From the NCBI RefSeq assembly GCF_017313225.1, contig NZ_JAFLNE010000007.1, forward strand, positions 30,593 through 94,592: 64,000 nucleotides of DNA. Direction: 5' to 3'. The notes under the pieces are model-generated. The model made no database searches. It saw nothing but the letters and a program-made list of their open reading frames with translations, and was not told where the DNA came from. The DNA comes from Allomuricauda sp. CAU 1633 (GTDB taxonomy: Bacteria; Bacteroidota; Bacteroidia; Flavobacteriales; Flavobacteriaceae). The translations under genes were made by a program, and so were the position numbers. Shown in pieces: positions 33,924 to 41,830 of the stretch (the first letter of the stretch is position 1; each line of letters starts with the position of its first letter).

Positions 33924-35051
33924 TCAGGTATGAGCAGGTTGTACCTTCCCTAACTTTCGTAAGACCCCAACATGGTCGATAATGGCGGCGATAAATGTTC
34001 TTTTTGTATTATAAGGAATCCCAAATTCCTTGGCAGTATCCGCTACGATACCAGATATTTTTCTATAATGTATATGGCAGACATTGGGCAATAGATGATG
34101 CTCCACCTGATAGTTCAACCCGCCAATCAGCCATGAAAATATCCTGCTCTTGGGAGAAAAATTAGTTGTTGTGGCCAATTGGTGGTCTGCCCAGTCACTT
34201 GAAATTTCCCCATCTTCATTAGGCAGTGGAAATTCCGTATTTGGCATGATGTGCGCTACTTGAAATACGATGCTTATCAGTAGACCTGTAACAAAATGCA
34301 TGCTGAGAAAAGCCAGAACGATGATCCATGGGGACAGAGGTACAACCAACAAGGGTATAACCAAGGCATACGAAAAGTATATCAACTTCCATCCAACAAT
34401 CTTCATGAGCGCATTCCTGTAACCATTCTTTTTGTTGAAAAATCCCATTTTCCGATACCGATCAAGTCTTATGAAATCTTTGGTGGTTATCCAAGAGACC
34501 GTGGATAGGCCATAAAAGAACCATACATACAAGTATTGGAACCTGTGCAGACCATTTTTTTTGGCATGTGGGGAGAACCGAAGGAAAAAAGGAGCGTTAA
34601 TGTCATCATCGGCCCCCTCTATGTTGGTATAGGTATGATGGAGTACATTGTGTTGGATTTTCCAAACAGCGGCATTACCTCCTATGAGATTCATGGTGTA
34701 CCCAAGATATTTGTTCACTCTTTGATTTTTGGAGTAAGATCCATGGATGGCATCATGCATAATGCCCATTCCTATTCCAGCCATTCCTATTCCACTAATT
34801 ACATAAAAACCAAAAATCAACAAGGGAGCGGTAACCATCCCAATGTTTATGAAAATCAAGGGGACAAAAAAGATAATGAGCATGACCATGGTCTTCACGA
34901 CCATACTTGTATTGGCATGTCTACTGATATTGTTTGTTTTAAAATATGTGCCGACCCTGTTTCTCAGGGTTTTTGAAAAATCAGAATTTGAATTTTTTGA
35001 AAATCTTGGCTTGTTAATACCATTAATTGCGGTTTGGTGTTGCTCACGCAT
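33924..35051 (-). CDS. Acyl-CoA/acyl-lipid fatty acid desaturase
   Basis: A 375-residue membrane di-iron desaturase. Seen: the three His boxes HDAIH (~107), HNVLHH (~144) and QVEHHL (~310), and hydrophobic segments in the first 110 residues and around 215-260. It introduces double bonds into fatty acids of membrane lipids (linoleoyl-CoA desaturase-like subgroup). The ATG at 35051 gives MREQHQTAI; a longer in-frame start at 35111 is unlikely. A cold-shock gene follows on the same strand. Confidence 0.9.
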   Translation of the reverse strand: MREQHQTAINGINKPRFSKNSNSDFSKTLRNRVGTYFKTNNISRHANTSMVVKTMVMLIIFFVPLIFINIGMVTAPLLIFGFYVISGIGMAGIGMGIMHDAIHGSYSKNQRVNKYLGYTMNLIGGNAAVWKIQHNVLHHTYTNIEGADDDINAPFFLRFSPHAKKNGLHRFQYLYVWFFYGLSTVSWITTKDFIRLDRYRKMGFFNKKNGYRNALMKIVGWKLIYFSYALVIPLLVVPLSPWIIVLAFLSMHFVTGLLISIVFQVAHIMPNTEFPLPNEDGEISSDWADHQLATTTNFSPKSRIFSWLIGGLNYQVEHHLLPNVCHIHYRKISGIVADTAKEFGIPYNTKRTFIAAIIDHVGVLRKLGKVQPAHT

Positions 35052-35756
35052 GTGATATAAAGAGATAATTGATAAGCGCAATTGGCTTGGGCATGTTGAA
35101 GAATTATCCAAATATGGGGACCATTACATAATTGTCCGAATCCATAAAGGCGTCACCATCCTTAACGTTTGGCTTAAAATATTTGACTACGTTATAAATT
35201 AAAAAGAAGAGAGCTGAAAATGAATTGAAGATCTGCGAAGACTAAATTGACTTGGGCTTTCTGAATTTTAACCTCACAAACTTACCATTTATCTGGGCAG
35301 TATTCCCCAATACTGTGTTAATTGTTGAAAACAAGTATTTTAGGGAACGGAACTATTTAAAGGTTGAATTGCCATTTCAAGGGCAATTAGAATCAAAACA
35401 ATGATCGTGCACTATGAAAGCAGAACCATTCCTTATCATAAAATAAACAGGACAAACGGGTTTAGTTCCAATTTAAATCCTTTCCTTTACAGCGCATCAC
35501 GGGTTATGGACGATGATTGCTCCAATCCTTAAATAAAAAGATAGCCCTCCCTTTTTCCCATTTACAATTCACAAAGGGCCACTTCTTAGTTATTTTTTGC
35601 TTGAACCAATATTCACATTTTTAAGACCAGACCAAACAGGTCAAAGTCCAAATTTTGTATATGCCAGGGAATCCGCCATATCCCTGAAAAAGAGTCCAAT
35701 GTGTAAATATTGGCTCTTAATGGCAGGATTTAAATAATTAGTAATGAAAAGAAAAT
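35052..35756. other. Long intergenic region upstream of the bS21 paralogue
   Basis: About 700 bases with no large gene. It contains a short ORF (35401-35532, listed separately), an inverted repeat CAGTATT/AATACTG at 35298-35315 and CAGGGA/TCCCTG at 35665-35686. The last lies about 70 bases before the bS21 ATG and could be a leader hairpin. No strong SD precedes the bS21 start; the nearest purine-rich run (GGCAGGA, 35722-35728) is too far away. Confidence 0.4.
35401..35532 (+). CDS. Possible small protein, 43 residues
   Basis: ATG at 35401 (MIVHYESRTIPYHKINRTNG) to TAA at 35532, ending DDDCSNP. No motif or family known. It lies alone in a long intergenic region; coding status is weakly supported. 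Confidence 0.3.
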   Translation: MIVHYESRTIPYHKINRTNGFSSNLNPFLYSASRVMDDDCSNP

Positions 35757-35951
35757 ATGCTGATAATTAAGATAGTTCCAGGCGAGAACATAGAAAGGGC
35801 CTTGAAAAGGTATAGAAACAAGGTGAGGAATACCCAACAGTTGAAACGTATCAGGGACAATCAGGAGTTTACCAAAAAATCCGAGGAGAGAAGGGAGAGC
35901 CTGAAAAAGGCAATCCATAGAAAGGAATATTTAAAAAAGAATGAGGAGTGA
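35757..35951 (+). CDS. rpsU: Divergent paralogue of ribosomal protein bS21
   Basis: A 64-residue protein with the bS21 pattern MLIIKIVPGENIERALKRYR, then a basic helical half. Length equals flavobacterial bS21. By eye alignment with the usual Flavobacteriia form, it lacks the Pro after LII, the TG turn and the KPS motif (here KKS), and has His at position 54 where the normal protein has Tyr. It is not near dnaG or other ribosomal genes but heads a cluster with an NYN-LOTUS RNase and a primary-like sigma factor, which suggests an accessory, conditionally used copy. Confidence 0.88.
   Translation: MLIIKIVPGENIERALKRYRNKVRNTQQLKRIRDNQEFTKKSEERRESLKKAIHRKEYLKKNEE
35943..35948 (+). promoter_or_regulatory. 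Strong Shine-Dalgarno of the NYN gene
   Basis: GAGGAG lies 7 bases before the ATG at 35956 and can pair with the anti-SD CCUCCU/CUCC core of 16S rRNA. It sits within the last codons of the bS21 paralogue (stop at 35949-35951). Strong SDs are rare in this phylum, and none was noticed at good spacing before the other genes I checked here. Confidence 0.6.
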
Positions 35952-35955
35952 TTTT

Positions 35956-36690
35956 ATGGACAAAGATTTAAACCTAGCCGTCCTAATAGACGGTGATAAT
36001 ATACCTTCCAAATATGTGAAGGAAATGTTGGAAGAGATTGCCAAATATGGCAATCCAAGCATTAAAAGGATTTATGGTGATTGGACAAAGCCAAGTTTGG
36101 CGAAATGGAAGGATGTCCTACTAAAAAACGCCATTACCCCCGTGCAACAATATGGATATACCACGGGCAAAAATGCAACGGACAGTGCCATGATCATTGA
36201 CGCAATGGACATACTCTATTCCGGAAAGGTGAATGGTTTTTCACTGGTCTCCAGTGATAGTGATTTTACACGGCTGGCCATACGGTTAAGAGAAGCGGGG
36301 ATGACCGTTTTTGGTATTGGAGAGCGAAAGACCCCAGACCCCTTTATAGTTTCATGCGACAAGTTCATATATCTCGAAATACTGCATAAGACCCATGTTG
36401 GGGAATCCAATACTCCTGAGAAAAGTGATAAAAACAAGGTCGATAAAATAACCCCAAAGGTTATTGATCTTATACTTTCCACCATTGCCGATGTGGAAGA
36501 TGAGGAAGGTTGGGCCTTCTTGGGTGAGGTAGGGACATTATTGCAAAAGAAACAACCCAATTTTGATGCAAGAAACTATGGGTTCCGAAAACTTACACCT
36601 TTGGTCAAATCCATCGGTCAAATCGAAATAGGGTCTAGAAAAAATCCAAAGGGCAATGGAAACTTGATTTATGTAAGGACGATGGCCTAA
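35956..36690 (+). CDS. NYN-domain ribonuclease-like protein with C-terminal LOTUS/OST-HTH domain
   Basis: A 244-residue protein. The NYN/PIN-like domain (residues ~1-145) shows the acidic sites in NLAVLIDGDNIPSKYV, ATDSAMIIDAMDIL and SLVSSDSDFTRLAIRL. A linker follows (~150-165), then an OST-HTH/LOTUS-type RNA-binding domain (~168-244, GWAFLGEVGTLLQKK to YGFRKLTPLVKSIG). The ATG at 35956 is chosen for its SD; 35941 is an alternative that overlaps bS21. Predicted RNA cleavage or RNA binding; target unknown. Confidence 0.87.
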   Translation: MDKDLNLAVLIDGDNIPSKYVKEMLEEIAKYGNPSIKRIYGDWTKPSLAKWKDVLLKNAITPVQQYGYTTGKNATDSAMIIDAMDILYSGKVNGFSLVSSDSDFTRLAIRLREAGMTVFGIGERKTPDPFIVSCDKFIYLEILHKTHVGESNTPEKSDKNKVDKITPKVIDLILSTIADVEDEEGWAFLGEVGTLLQKKQPNFDARNYGFRKLTPLVKSIGQIEIGSRKNPKGNGNLIYVRTMA

Positions 36691-36705
36691 TGAAAAACAA
36701 AACCT

Positions 36706-37572
36706 ATGAGATCTCTTACCATATCAAAGCAAATAACAGCAAGGGATACCCTTTCCTTGAACAAATACCTCAGTGATATAAGCCGTATTCCAATGATTAC
36801 CGAAGAGGAAGAGGTTGATTTGGCAGTTCGCATAAGGCAAGGGGATAACGAAGCTCTAGAAAAGTTGGTGTCCGCCAATTTACGGTTTGTTGTGTCGGTG
36901 GCGAAACAGTACCAATCAAGGGGACTCAATTTGCATGATCTCATTAACGAAGGGAATGTTGGGCTGGTCAGAGCAGCATCTAAATTTGATGAGACGCGTG
37001 GTTTCAAGTTCATTTCCTATGCAGTATGGTGGATACGCCAAGGAATAATACAGGCGCTTACGGAAAAATCAAGGATGGTCAGATTGCCCTTGAACAAAAT
37101 AAATGTGATCAACAAGATAAACAGCATCTCTTCCCATTTCGAACAAATGCATCAAAGGCCACCAACAGCAGAAGAAATAGCTGAACTGATCGATTTCTCA
37201 CTATCGGAGATTCAAATATGCTTAAAGCACTCTTCCTGGCCCCTTTCAATGGATGAGCCATTGGGGATTGGGGATGGAGGACTAAACTTGCATGACGTAA
37301 TGCGTTCCGATGAGTTTGGCAGCCCAGAACAGAAGTTGATCATTAGTTCGTTACAATTGGAAATTGATGGTATTTTGGATATTTTATCTTATCGCGAAGC
37401 TTTTGTGATTAAGATGTACTTTGGGATAGGGGCAGAAGATTCCATGGGATTGGAAGAAATTGCTTTTAATTTAGATCTTACAAAAGAAAGGGTCAGACAA
37501 ATAAAAGTAACGGCTTTGGCTAAGTTAAGGAACTCCTCCAAAATTGAATTTTTAAAGGGGTATTTGGAATAG
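36706..37572 (+). CDS. Primary-like (RpoD/SigA group) sigma-70 factor paralogue
   Basis: A 288-residue sigma factor with regions 1.2 (LNKYLSDISRIPMITEEEEV), 2 (ANLRFVVSVAKQYQSRGLNL, GFKFISYAVWWIRQGIIQAL), 3 (RPPTAEEIAELIDFS) and 4 (MGLEEIAFNLDLTKERVRQI). It is close in form to the Bacteroidota primary sigma but diverges, for example ISRIPMIT and NVINKINSI. It is likely a group 2 alternative factor. It follows the NYN gene by 15 bases and probably shares its mRNA. Confidence 0.9.
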   Translation: MRSLTISKQITARDTLSLNKYLSDISRIPMITEEEEVDLAVRIRQGDNEALEKLVSANLRFVVSVAKQYQSRGLNLHDLINEGNVGLVRAASKFDETRGFKFISYAVWWIRQGIIQALTEKSRMVRLPLNKINVINKINSISSHFEQMHQRPPTAEEIAELIDFSLSEIQICLKHSSWPLSMDEPLGIGDGGLNLHDVMRSDEFGSPEQKLIISSLQLEIDGILDILSYREAFVIKMYFGIGAEDSMGLEEIAFNLDLTKERVRQIKVTALAKLRNSSKIEFLKGYLE

Positions 37573-37642
37573 ACCGAAGGTCTTGACCAATAACTACCTC
37601 TTAGGATTTAAATTACATGGTTGTTTTTTATACTTTTGAAGT

Positions 37643-37969
37643 ATGAAAGTTTTTGCAATCCTTTTATCGTTGCTTACGATGCTGCTTTCATCATATCCAT
37701 GTTGTCAGGAGACCGATTCTTGTTCCGAAACAGTATTGGTGGACCAATGTGGACATGACGATTCGGAAAAGCTTCCACTGAGCAAGGATACGCCTTGTTC
37801 CCCTTTTTATACCTGTGGCAGATGTCCAGGATTTACAATTGCGTATGAGTCCATGGATTTCATCAATCTGGAGGTTGAAAAGGAATCCCCTCCGGTACCG
37901 TACCTGGAACTTTTACCCAAGGAAGTGTATTTTTTTTCCCTAAAGCCCCCTCGCACTATTGAAGTATAG
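37643..37969 (+). CDS. DUF6660-like small cysteine-rich exported protein
   Basis: A 108-residue protein with a signal peptide (MKVFAILLSLLTMLLSSYPC). The mature part carries Cys and His residues (CCQETDSC, DQCGHDD, PCSPFYTCGRCPG) that could bind a metal. DUF6660-type genes typically precede TonB receptors, as here (67 bases). A role in metal handling is inference. A TAcTTTTG element at 37631 lies unusually close to the start. Confidence 0.65.
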   Translation: MKVFAILLSLLTMLLSSYPCCQETDSCSETVLVDQCGHDDSEKLPLSKDTPCSPFYTCGRCPGFTIAYESMDFINLEVEKESPPVPYLELLPKEVYFFSLKPPRTIEV

Positions 37970-38035
37970 CCCATTGTAGATAAAGGTACACTTGGCTTTT
38001 TGGCCAAGATTCAAAATACTTCAAAAACCAAAAAA

Positions 38036-40213
38036 ATGAAATTACGATTGTTTGTGGTGCTATTCCTATTCGGGATGGTATCCGTTCTTGCACAGAATAC
38101 TCTTGACCTTGTGGTCAAGGACTCTTTAAGTGGCGAACCCTTGATTGGGCTCACAGCAGTTTTGGCATCCCTGGACAAAGGGGCCATTTCCAATGAAGAA
38201 GGAGAAATACATATAGATAACATTCCCAATGGGACGTTTCAGCTGCGATTAAGTTATGTAGGATATGCTGCAGTGGAACGTGAACTTGATTTTCCTTTGG
38301 AAGAAACAATTCAAGGACAGACTTTTTTCCTTTTTCCCCAAACCGAAGAAATGGAAGAGGTAACTTTGGTCTCCACAAGGAGCAGCCGAACCATTGAGGA
38401 CATTCCCACACGGGTAGAGGTCATCGCGGGGGAGGAACTCTCCGAAAAAGGAAATATGAAACCCGGGGACATCCGGATGCTGCTTAACGAAAGCACAGGA
38501 ATCCGAACCCAACAGACCTCGGCCACCAGCTACAACTCCAGTATCCGAATACAAGGCTTGGATGGGAAATATACCCAGCTCCTTCGTGATGGATTCCCTC
38601 TGTATTCTGGGTTTGCAAGTGGGCTTAGTCTTATGCAAATTGCACCTTTGGACCTGAAACAGGTGGAGGTCATCAAGGGATCCAGTTCCACGTTGTATGG
38701 TGGAGGTGCCATTGCTGGACTGGTAAACTTGATTTCCAAAACCCCAGAGGATGAGCCCGAGCTCAGCTTTATGGCAAACGGCACCTCTGCCCTTGGTCTG
38801 GACCTTAGTGGTTTCTATTCGGAAAAGTTCAACAAAGTGGGAACAACGGTGTTCGCTTCGTACAATTTGGGAACGCCCTACGATCCTGCGGATATTGGGT
38901 TGACAGCCATTCCCGAGTTTGATCGCTTTACCTTGAACCCTAAACTGTATTGGTATCTTACCGAACGGACCGAACTGCTGTTGGGCATCAATGCCATTTG
39001 GGAAGACCGTCTTGGTGGTAATATGGACTATGTTAAGGGTGATGCGGTGGCCGACCCTTATTTTGAATCCAATGAAACCGAAAGGCTCTCTACCCAACTG
39101 GGATTCAAACATGCCTTTAATGACCAAAATCGATTGGAAGTCAAGAACAGTTTCAGTTTTTATGACCGTACCATCCAAATCCCGGATTTTTCTTTTTCGG
39201 GATACCAACGTTCGTCTTTCAGTGAAGTTAATTTTTCTACAAATACAGAAGATGAGGTGGAATGGGTCTTTGGTGCCAACCTGTGGACGGAATATTTTAA
39301 CGATACCCGGCAAAATCAGTCCGAAGCCTTGAACCAATCTTACCAGATTTTTGGACTGTTCGCTCAAAATGTATGGCCCATTGATGAAGCTTTTTCTGTG
39401 GAGACCGGGTTCCGGGCCGATTTCCATTCCGATTATGGGGCCATGGCGCTTCCAAGATTGTCCATGCTCTACGAGCCCAACAGTGCGTTAACCTTCCGAT
39501 TGGGCGGTGGCATGGGGTATAAAACCCCTACCGTGTTTACTGAGGATGCGGAACGGCTACAGTTCCGTAATGTATTGCCCATCAATACAGATGAAGCTGA
39601 TTTGGAACGCTCCTTGGGCGGTAATTTCGATGTGAACTATAAATGTATCCCCCTACCCGGGATGACAATGTCCATCAATACACTCCTTTTTTATACCAAG
39701 ATTGATGATCCCATGACACTGGTACCGGATGGGAATGGATTCTATGCATTCCAACAATACGGGGGCTATGTGGACACCCGTGGCGCAGAGGTCAACCTCA
39801 AGATAAAATATGGGGATTTTAAACTGTTCACTGGGTATACCCACGCCAATGTAAAACAGCATGAAAATGGGATGGTGTCGGATTTTCCATTGGTGGCCAA
39901 GCACCGGTTGAATAATGTGCTCATGTTTGAAAAAGAAGATAATCTTTGGGTAGGCCTTGAAGCCTATTATTACAGCCCACAACAATTGGGCAGTGGTGAA
40001 ACAGGCGAATCCTACTGGATTGTTGGGTTGATGAGTGAAAAGAAGCTCGGTAAGAAATTTTCGATATTTCTGAACTTTGAGAATTTTCTGGATACTCGAC
40101 AAACAAGGTTTGGTACAATTTATACGGGAAACATCAATGACCCCCAGTTTTTGGACATCTATGCCCCTGTGGATGGTTTTGTCATCAACGGTGGGTTTAA
40201 GATTAAACTATAG
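38036..40213 (+). CDS. TonB-dependent receptor with CarboxypepD-like N-terminal domain
   Basis: A 725-residue outer-membrane receptor. Seen: signal peptide (MKLRLFVVLFLFGMVSVLAQ), CarboxypepD_reg-like domain (~22-110, LVVKDSLSGEPLIGLTAVLA), plug domain with TRSSRTIEDIPTRVEVIAGE and SSSTLYGGGAIAGLVNLISK, then a 22-strand beta-barrel ending GFVINGGFKIKL. It imports a large or scarce ligand. Its cysteine-rich partner suggests a metal or metal complex. The ATG at 38036 is used. Confidence 0.92.
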   Translation: MKLRLFVVLFLFGMVSVLAQNTLDLVVKDSLSGEPLIGLTAVLASLDKGAISNEEGEIHIDNIPNGTFQLRLSYVGYAAVERELDFPLEETIQGQTFFLFPQTEEMEEVTLVSTRSSRTIEDIPTRVEVIAGEELSEKGNMKPGDIRMLLNESTGIRTQQTSATSYNSSIRIQGLDGKYTQLLRDGFPLYSGFASGLSLMQIAPLDLKQVEVIKGSSSTLYGGGAIAGLVNLISKTPEDEPELSFMANGTSALGLDLSGFYSEKFNKVGTTVFASYNLGTPYDPADIGLTAIPEFDRFTLNPKLYWYLTERTELLLGINAIWEDRLGGNMDYVKGDAVADPYFESNETERLSTQLGFKHAFNDQNRLEVKNSFSFYDRTIQIPDFSFSGYQRSSFSEVNFSTNTEDEVEWVFGANLWTEYFNDTRQNQSEALNQSYQIFGLFAQNVWPIDEAFSVETGFRADFHSDYGAMALPRLSMLYEPNSALTFRLGGGMGYKTPTVFTEDAERLQFRNVLPINTDEADLERSLGGNFDVNYKCIPLPGMTMSINTLLFYTKIDDPMTLVPDGNGFYAFQQYGGYVDTRGAEVNLKIKYGDFKLFTGYTHANVKQHENGMVSDFPLVAKHRLNNVLMFEKEDNLWVGLEAYYYSPQQLGSGETGESYWIVGLMSEKKLGKKFSIFLNFENFLDTRQTRFGTIYTGNINDPQFLDIYAPVDGFVINGGFKIKL

Positions 40214-40219
40214 CTTTCC

Positions 40220-40262
40220 AAAAAAAGGATGCCAAGAAAACAATTTCTTGGTATCCCCTTTC
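40220..40262 (+). terminator. Terminator after the TonB receptor
   Basis: GGATGCCAAGAAA (40227-40239) and TTTCTTGGTATCC (40244-40256) form a 13-pair stem with one G-T pair and a 4-base loop, just after the stop codon. Confidence 0.75.
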
Positions 40263-40334
40263 CATTTTCTTTTTACCAGATAGGAAGCCTTCACATCATA
40301 GTATTCAACGGTTTTCTTGTTTTTGAGAACAGTT

Positions 40335-40454
40335 TGTTGATAACCCTGTGGATAAATGTTTTGCCCTCCTGACACTTGTCAGATTTTTTTCGGAGCCTAG
40401 ATTTTACGTTTGTTTCCAAGATTTTTTTGGCCTCAAAAATCGCAATGTTGATAA
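40335..40454 (-). promoter_or_regulatory. Cluster of DnaA-box-like sites upstream of nrdB
   Basis: TGTGGATAA at 40347-40355 is a perfect complement of the DnaA box TTATCCACA. TGTTGATAA occurs at 40335-40343 and 40446-40454 (one mismatch). All three are in the same orientation within the ~340-base gap before nrdB. DnaA regulates nrdAB in E. coli; here it is a candidate regulator. Confidence 0.45.
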
Positions 40455-40552
40455 AACTGTTGAGAACCCAAATGAGGCAATGTAAAATCAAAGTAAAGAA
40501 AATATGAATTTTACAATCAGTTCATTTAGGACAAATCCAAACACTTTTTCTC

Positions 40553-41827
40553 ATGCACATTTCTCATATTACTAAAAGGGATTTTAGTACACAGCCCTTC
40601 GATTTGCACAAAATTACCAATGCCATTTTAAAGGCCATGACCGCCGTAGATCATGGTCAGATGGAAGATGCGCAGGCCATTGCCAATGATGTTCACCAAA
40701 CCTTATTGGGACGGAAAAATGTTGATGAACACTATGTTCCCACGGTGGAAGAGGTTCAGGATGTGGTTGAGAATGTGCTGATGGACAGTGAGTTCCATGA
40801 TGTGGCCAAAGCTTACATCATATATAGAAATAAAAGGGCCCAAATGCGGGAGACGGATATTTTTGAAAAACGCATCAACTTAAAGCCGTACGAGTATCCC
40901 CAATTGTATGAATATGTGCCAGCCATTCGTCATTCCTATTGGATTCACACCGAGTTTAATTTTACTAGTGACATACAAGATTTTAAATCTGGACTGACCG
41001 AAGTAGAGCGTACCGCCATTAAAAATACCATGCTGGCCATTTCCCAAATTGAAGTTGCCGTTAAAACCTTTTGGGGCGATATCTATCACCGTATGCCCAA
41101 ACCAGAAATTGGCTCGGTAGGTGCCACTTTTGCTGAAAGTGAGGTACGCCATCACGATGCCTATTCCCACCTTCTTGAAATTTTGGGATTGAACCAAGAA
41201 TTTGAAAACCTTAAGAAAAAACCCGTGATCATGAAACGGGTGCAGTATTTGGAAACTGCACTAAAAAATGCGAAAAGTGAGAACAATAAGGAATATGCAG
41301 AATCTATTTTGCTCTTTTCCCTTTTTATTGAGCACGTGTCACTCTTTTCTCAATTTTTGATCATCATGGCCTTCAACAAGCACAAAAATGTGTTGAAGGG
41401 AATCTCCAATGTGGTGGAAGCTACTTCAAAAGAAGAGCAAATTCATGGCGATTTTGGAATTGATGTCATCAACATCATTAAAAAAGAACACCCAGAATGG
41501 TTTGATGATGAGTACAAAGCCATGATTCAAGAAATCTGTGAGAAGGCATTTGAGGCCGAAAGCAAGATTGTGGATTGGATTTTTGAGGATGGTGAATTGG
41601 ATTTCTTGCCGAAAGTTGTTGTAAACGAGTTTATTAAAAATCGTTTCAACAATTCTTTGGAGAGCATTGGCATTGCCAAAGTGTTTGAGGTTGACCAAAA
41701 ATTATTGGCGGAGACTGAGTGGTTTGATGATGAGATTATTGGAACCAAACACGGCGACTTTTTTGTAAAACGATCAATTAACTATAGCAAAAGAACACAA
41801 AGTATAACCAGCGACGACCTTTTTTAA
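40553..41827 (+). CDS. nrdB: Class I ribonucleotide reductase beta subunit with N-terminal ATP-cone
   Basis: A 424-residue radical-generating subunit. Residues ~1-95 form an ATP-cone (ITKRDFSTQPFDLHKITNAI), a domain usually found on the alpha subunit. The rest is the ferritin-like beta fold with metal-ligand regions EVAVKTFWGDIYHRMPKPE, SEVRHHDAYSHLLEI and SKEEQIHGDFGIDVINI. This matches the Flavobacteriia type (Leeuwenhoekiella), in which dATP acts through beta to control activity and the cofactor is dimanganese. nrdA follows by 3 bases. Confidence 0.95.
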   Translation: MHISHITKRDFSTQPFDLHKITNAILKAMTAVDHGQMEDAQAIANDVHQTLLGRKNVDEHYVPTVEEVQDVVENVLMDSEFHDVAKAYIIYRNKRAQMRETDIFEKRINLKPYEYPQLYEYVPAIRHSYWIHTEFNFTSDIQDFKSGLTEVERTAIKNTMLAISQIEVAVKTFWGDIYHRMPKPEIGSVGATFAESEVRHHDAYSHLLEILGLNQEFENLKKKPVIMKRVQYLETALKNAKSENNKEYAESILLFSLFIEHVSLFSQFLIIMAFNKHKNVLKGISNVVEATSKEEQIHGDFGIDVINIIKKEHPEWFDDEYKAMIQEICEKAFEAESKIVDWIFEDGELDFLPKVVVNEFIKNRFNNSLESIGIAKVFEVDQKLLAETEWFDDEIIGTKHGDFFVKRSINYSKRTQSITSDDLF

Positions 41828-41830
41828 ATT

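Noticed and set aside
36706..37572. Housekeeping rpoD
   Set aside because: It differs in several normally invariant stretches and is placed in an accessory cluster; more likely a paralogue, although the real rpoD is outside the window and was not compared.
38249..39427. Long minus-strand frame within the TonB receptor
   Set aside because: Shadow of a strongly supported receptor gene; product has no domain and no start context.
40335..40454. DnaA boxes as chromosomal origin
   Set aside because: Three boxes only, no dnaA or AT-rich unwinding element near and gene strands do not switch here as at an origin.
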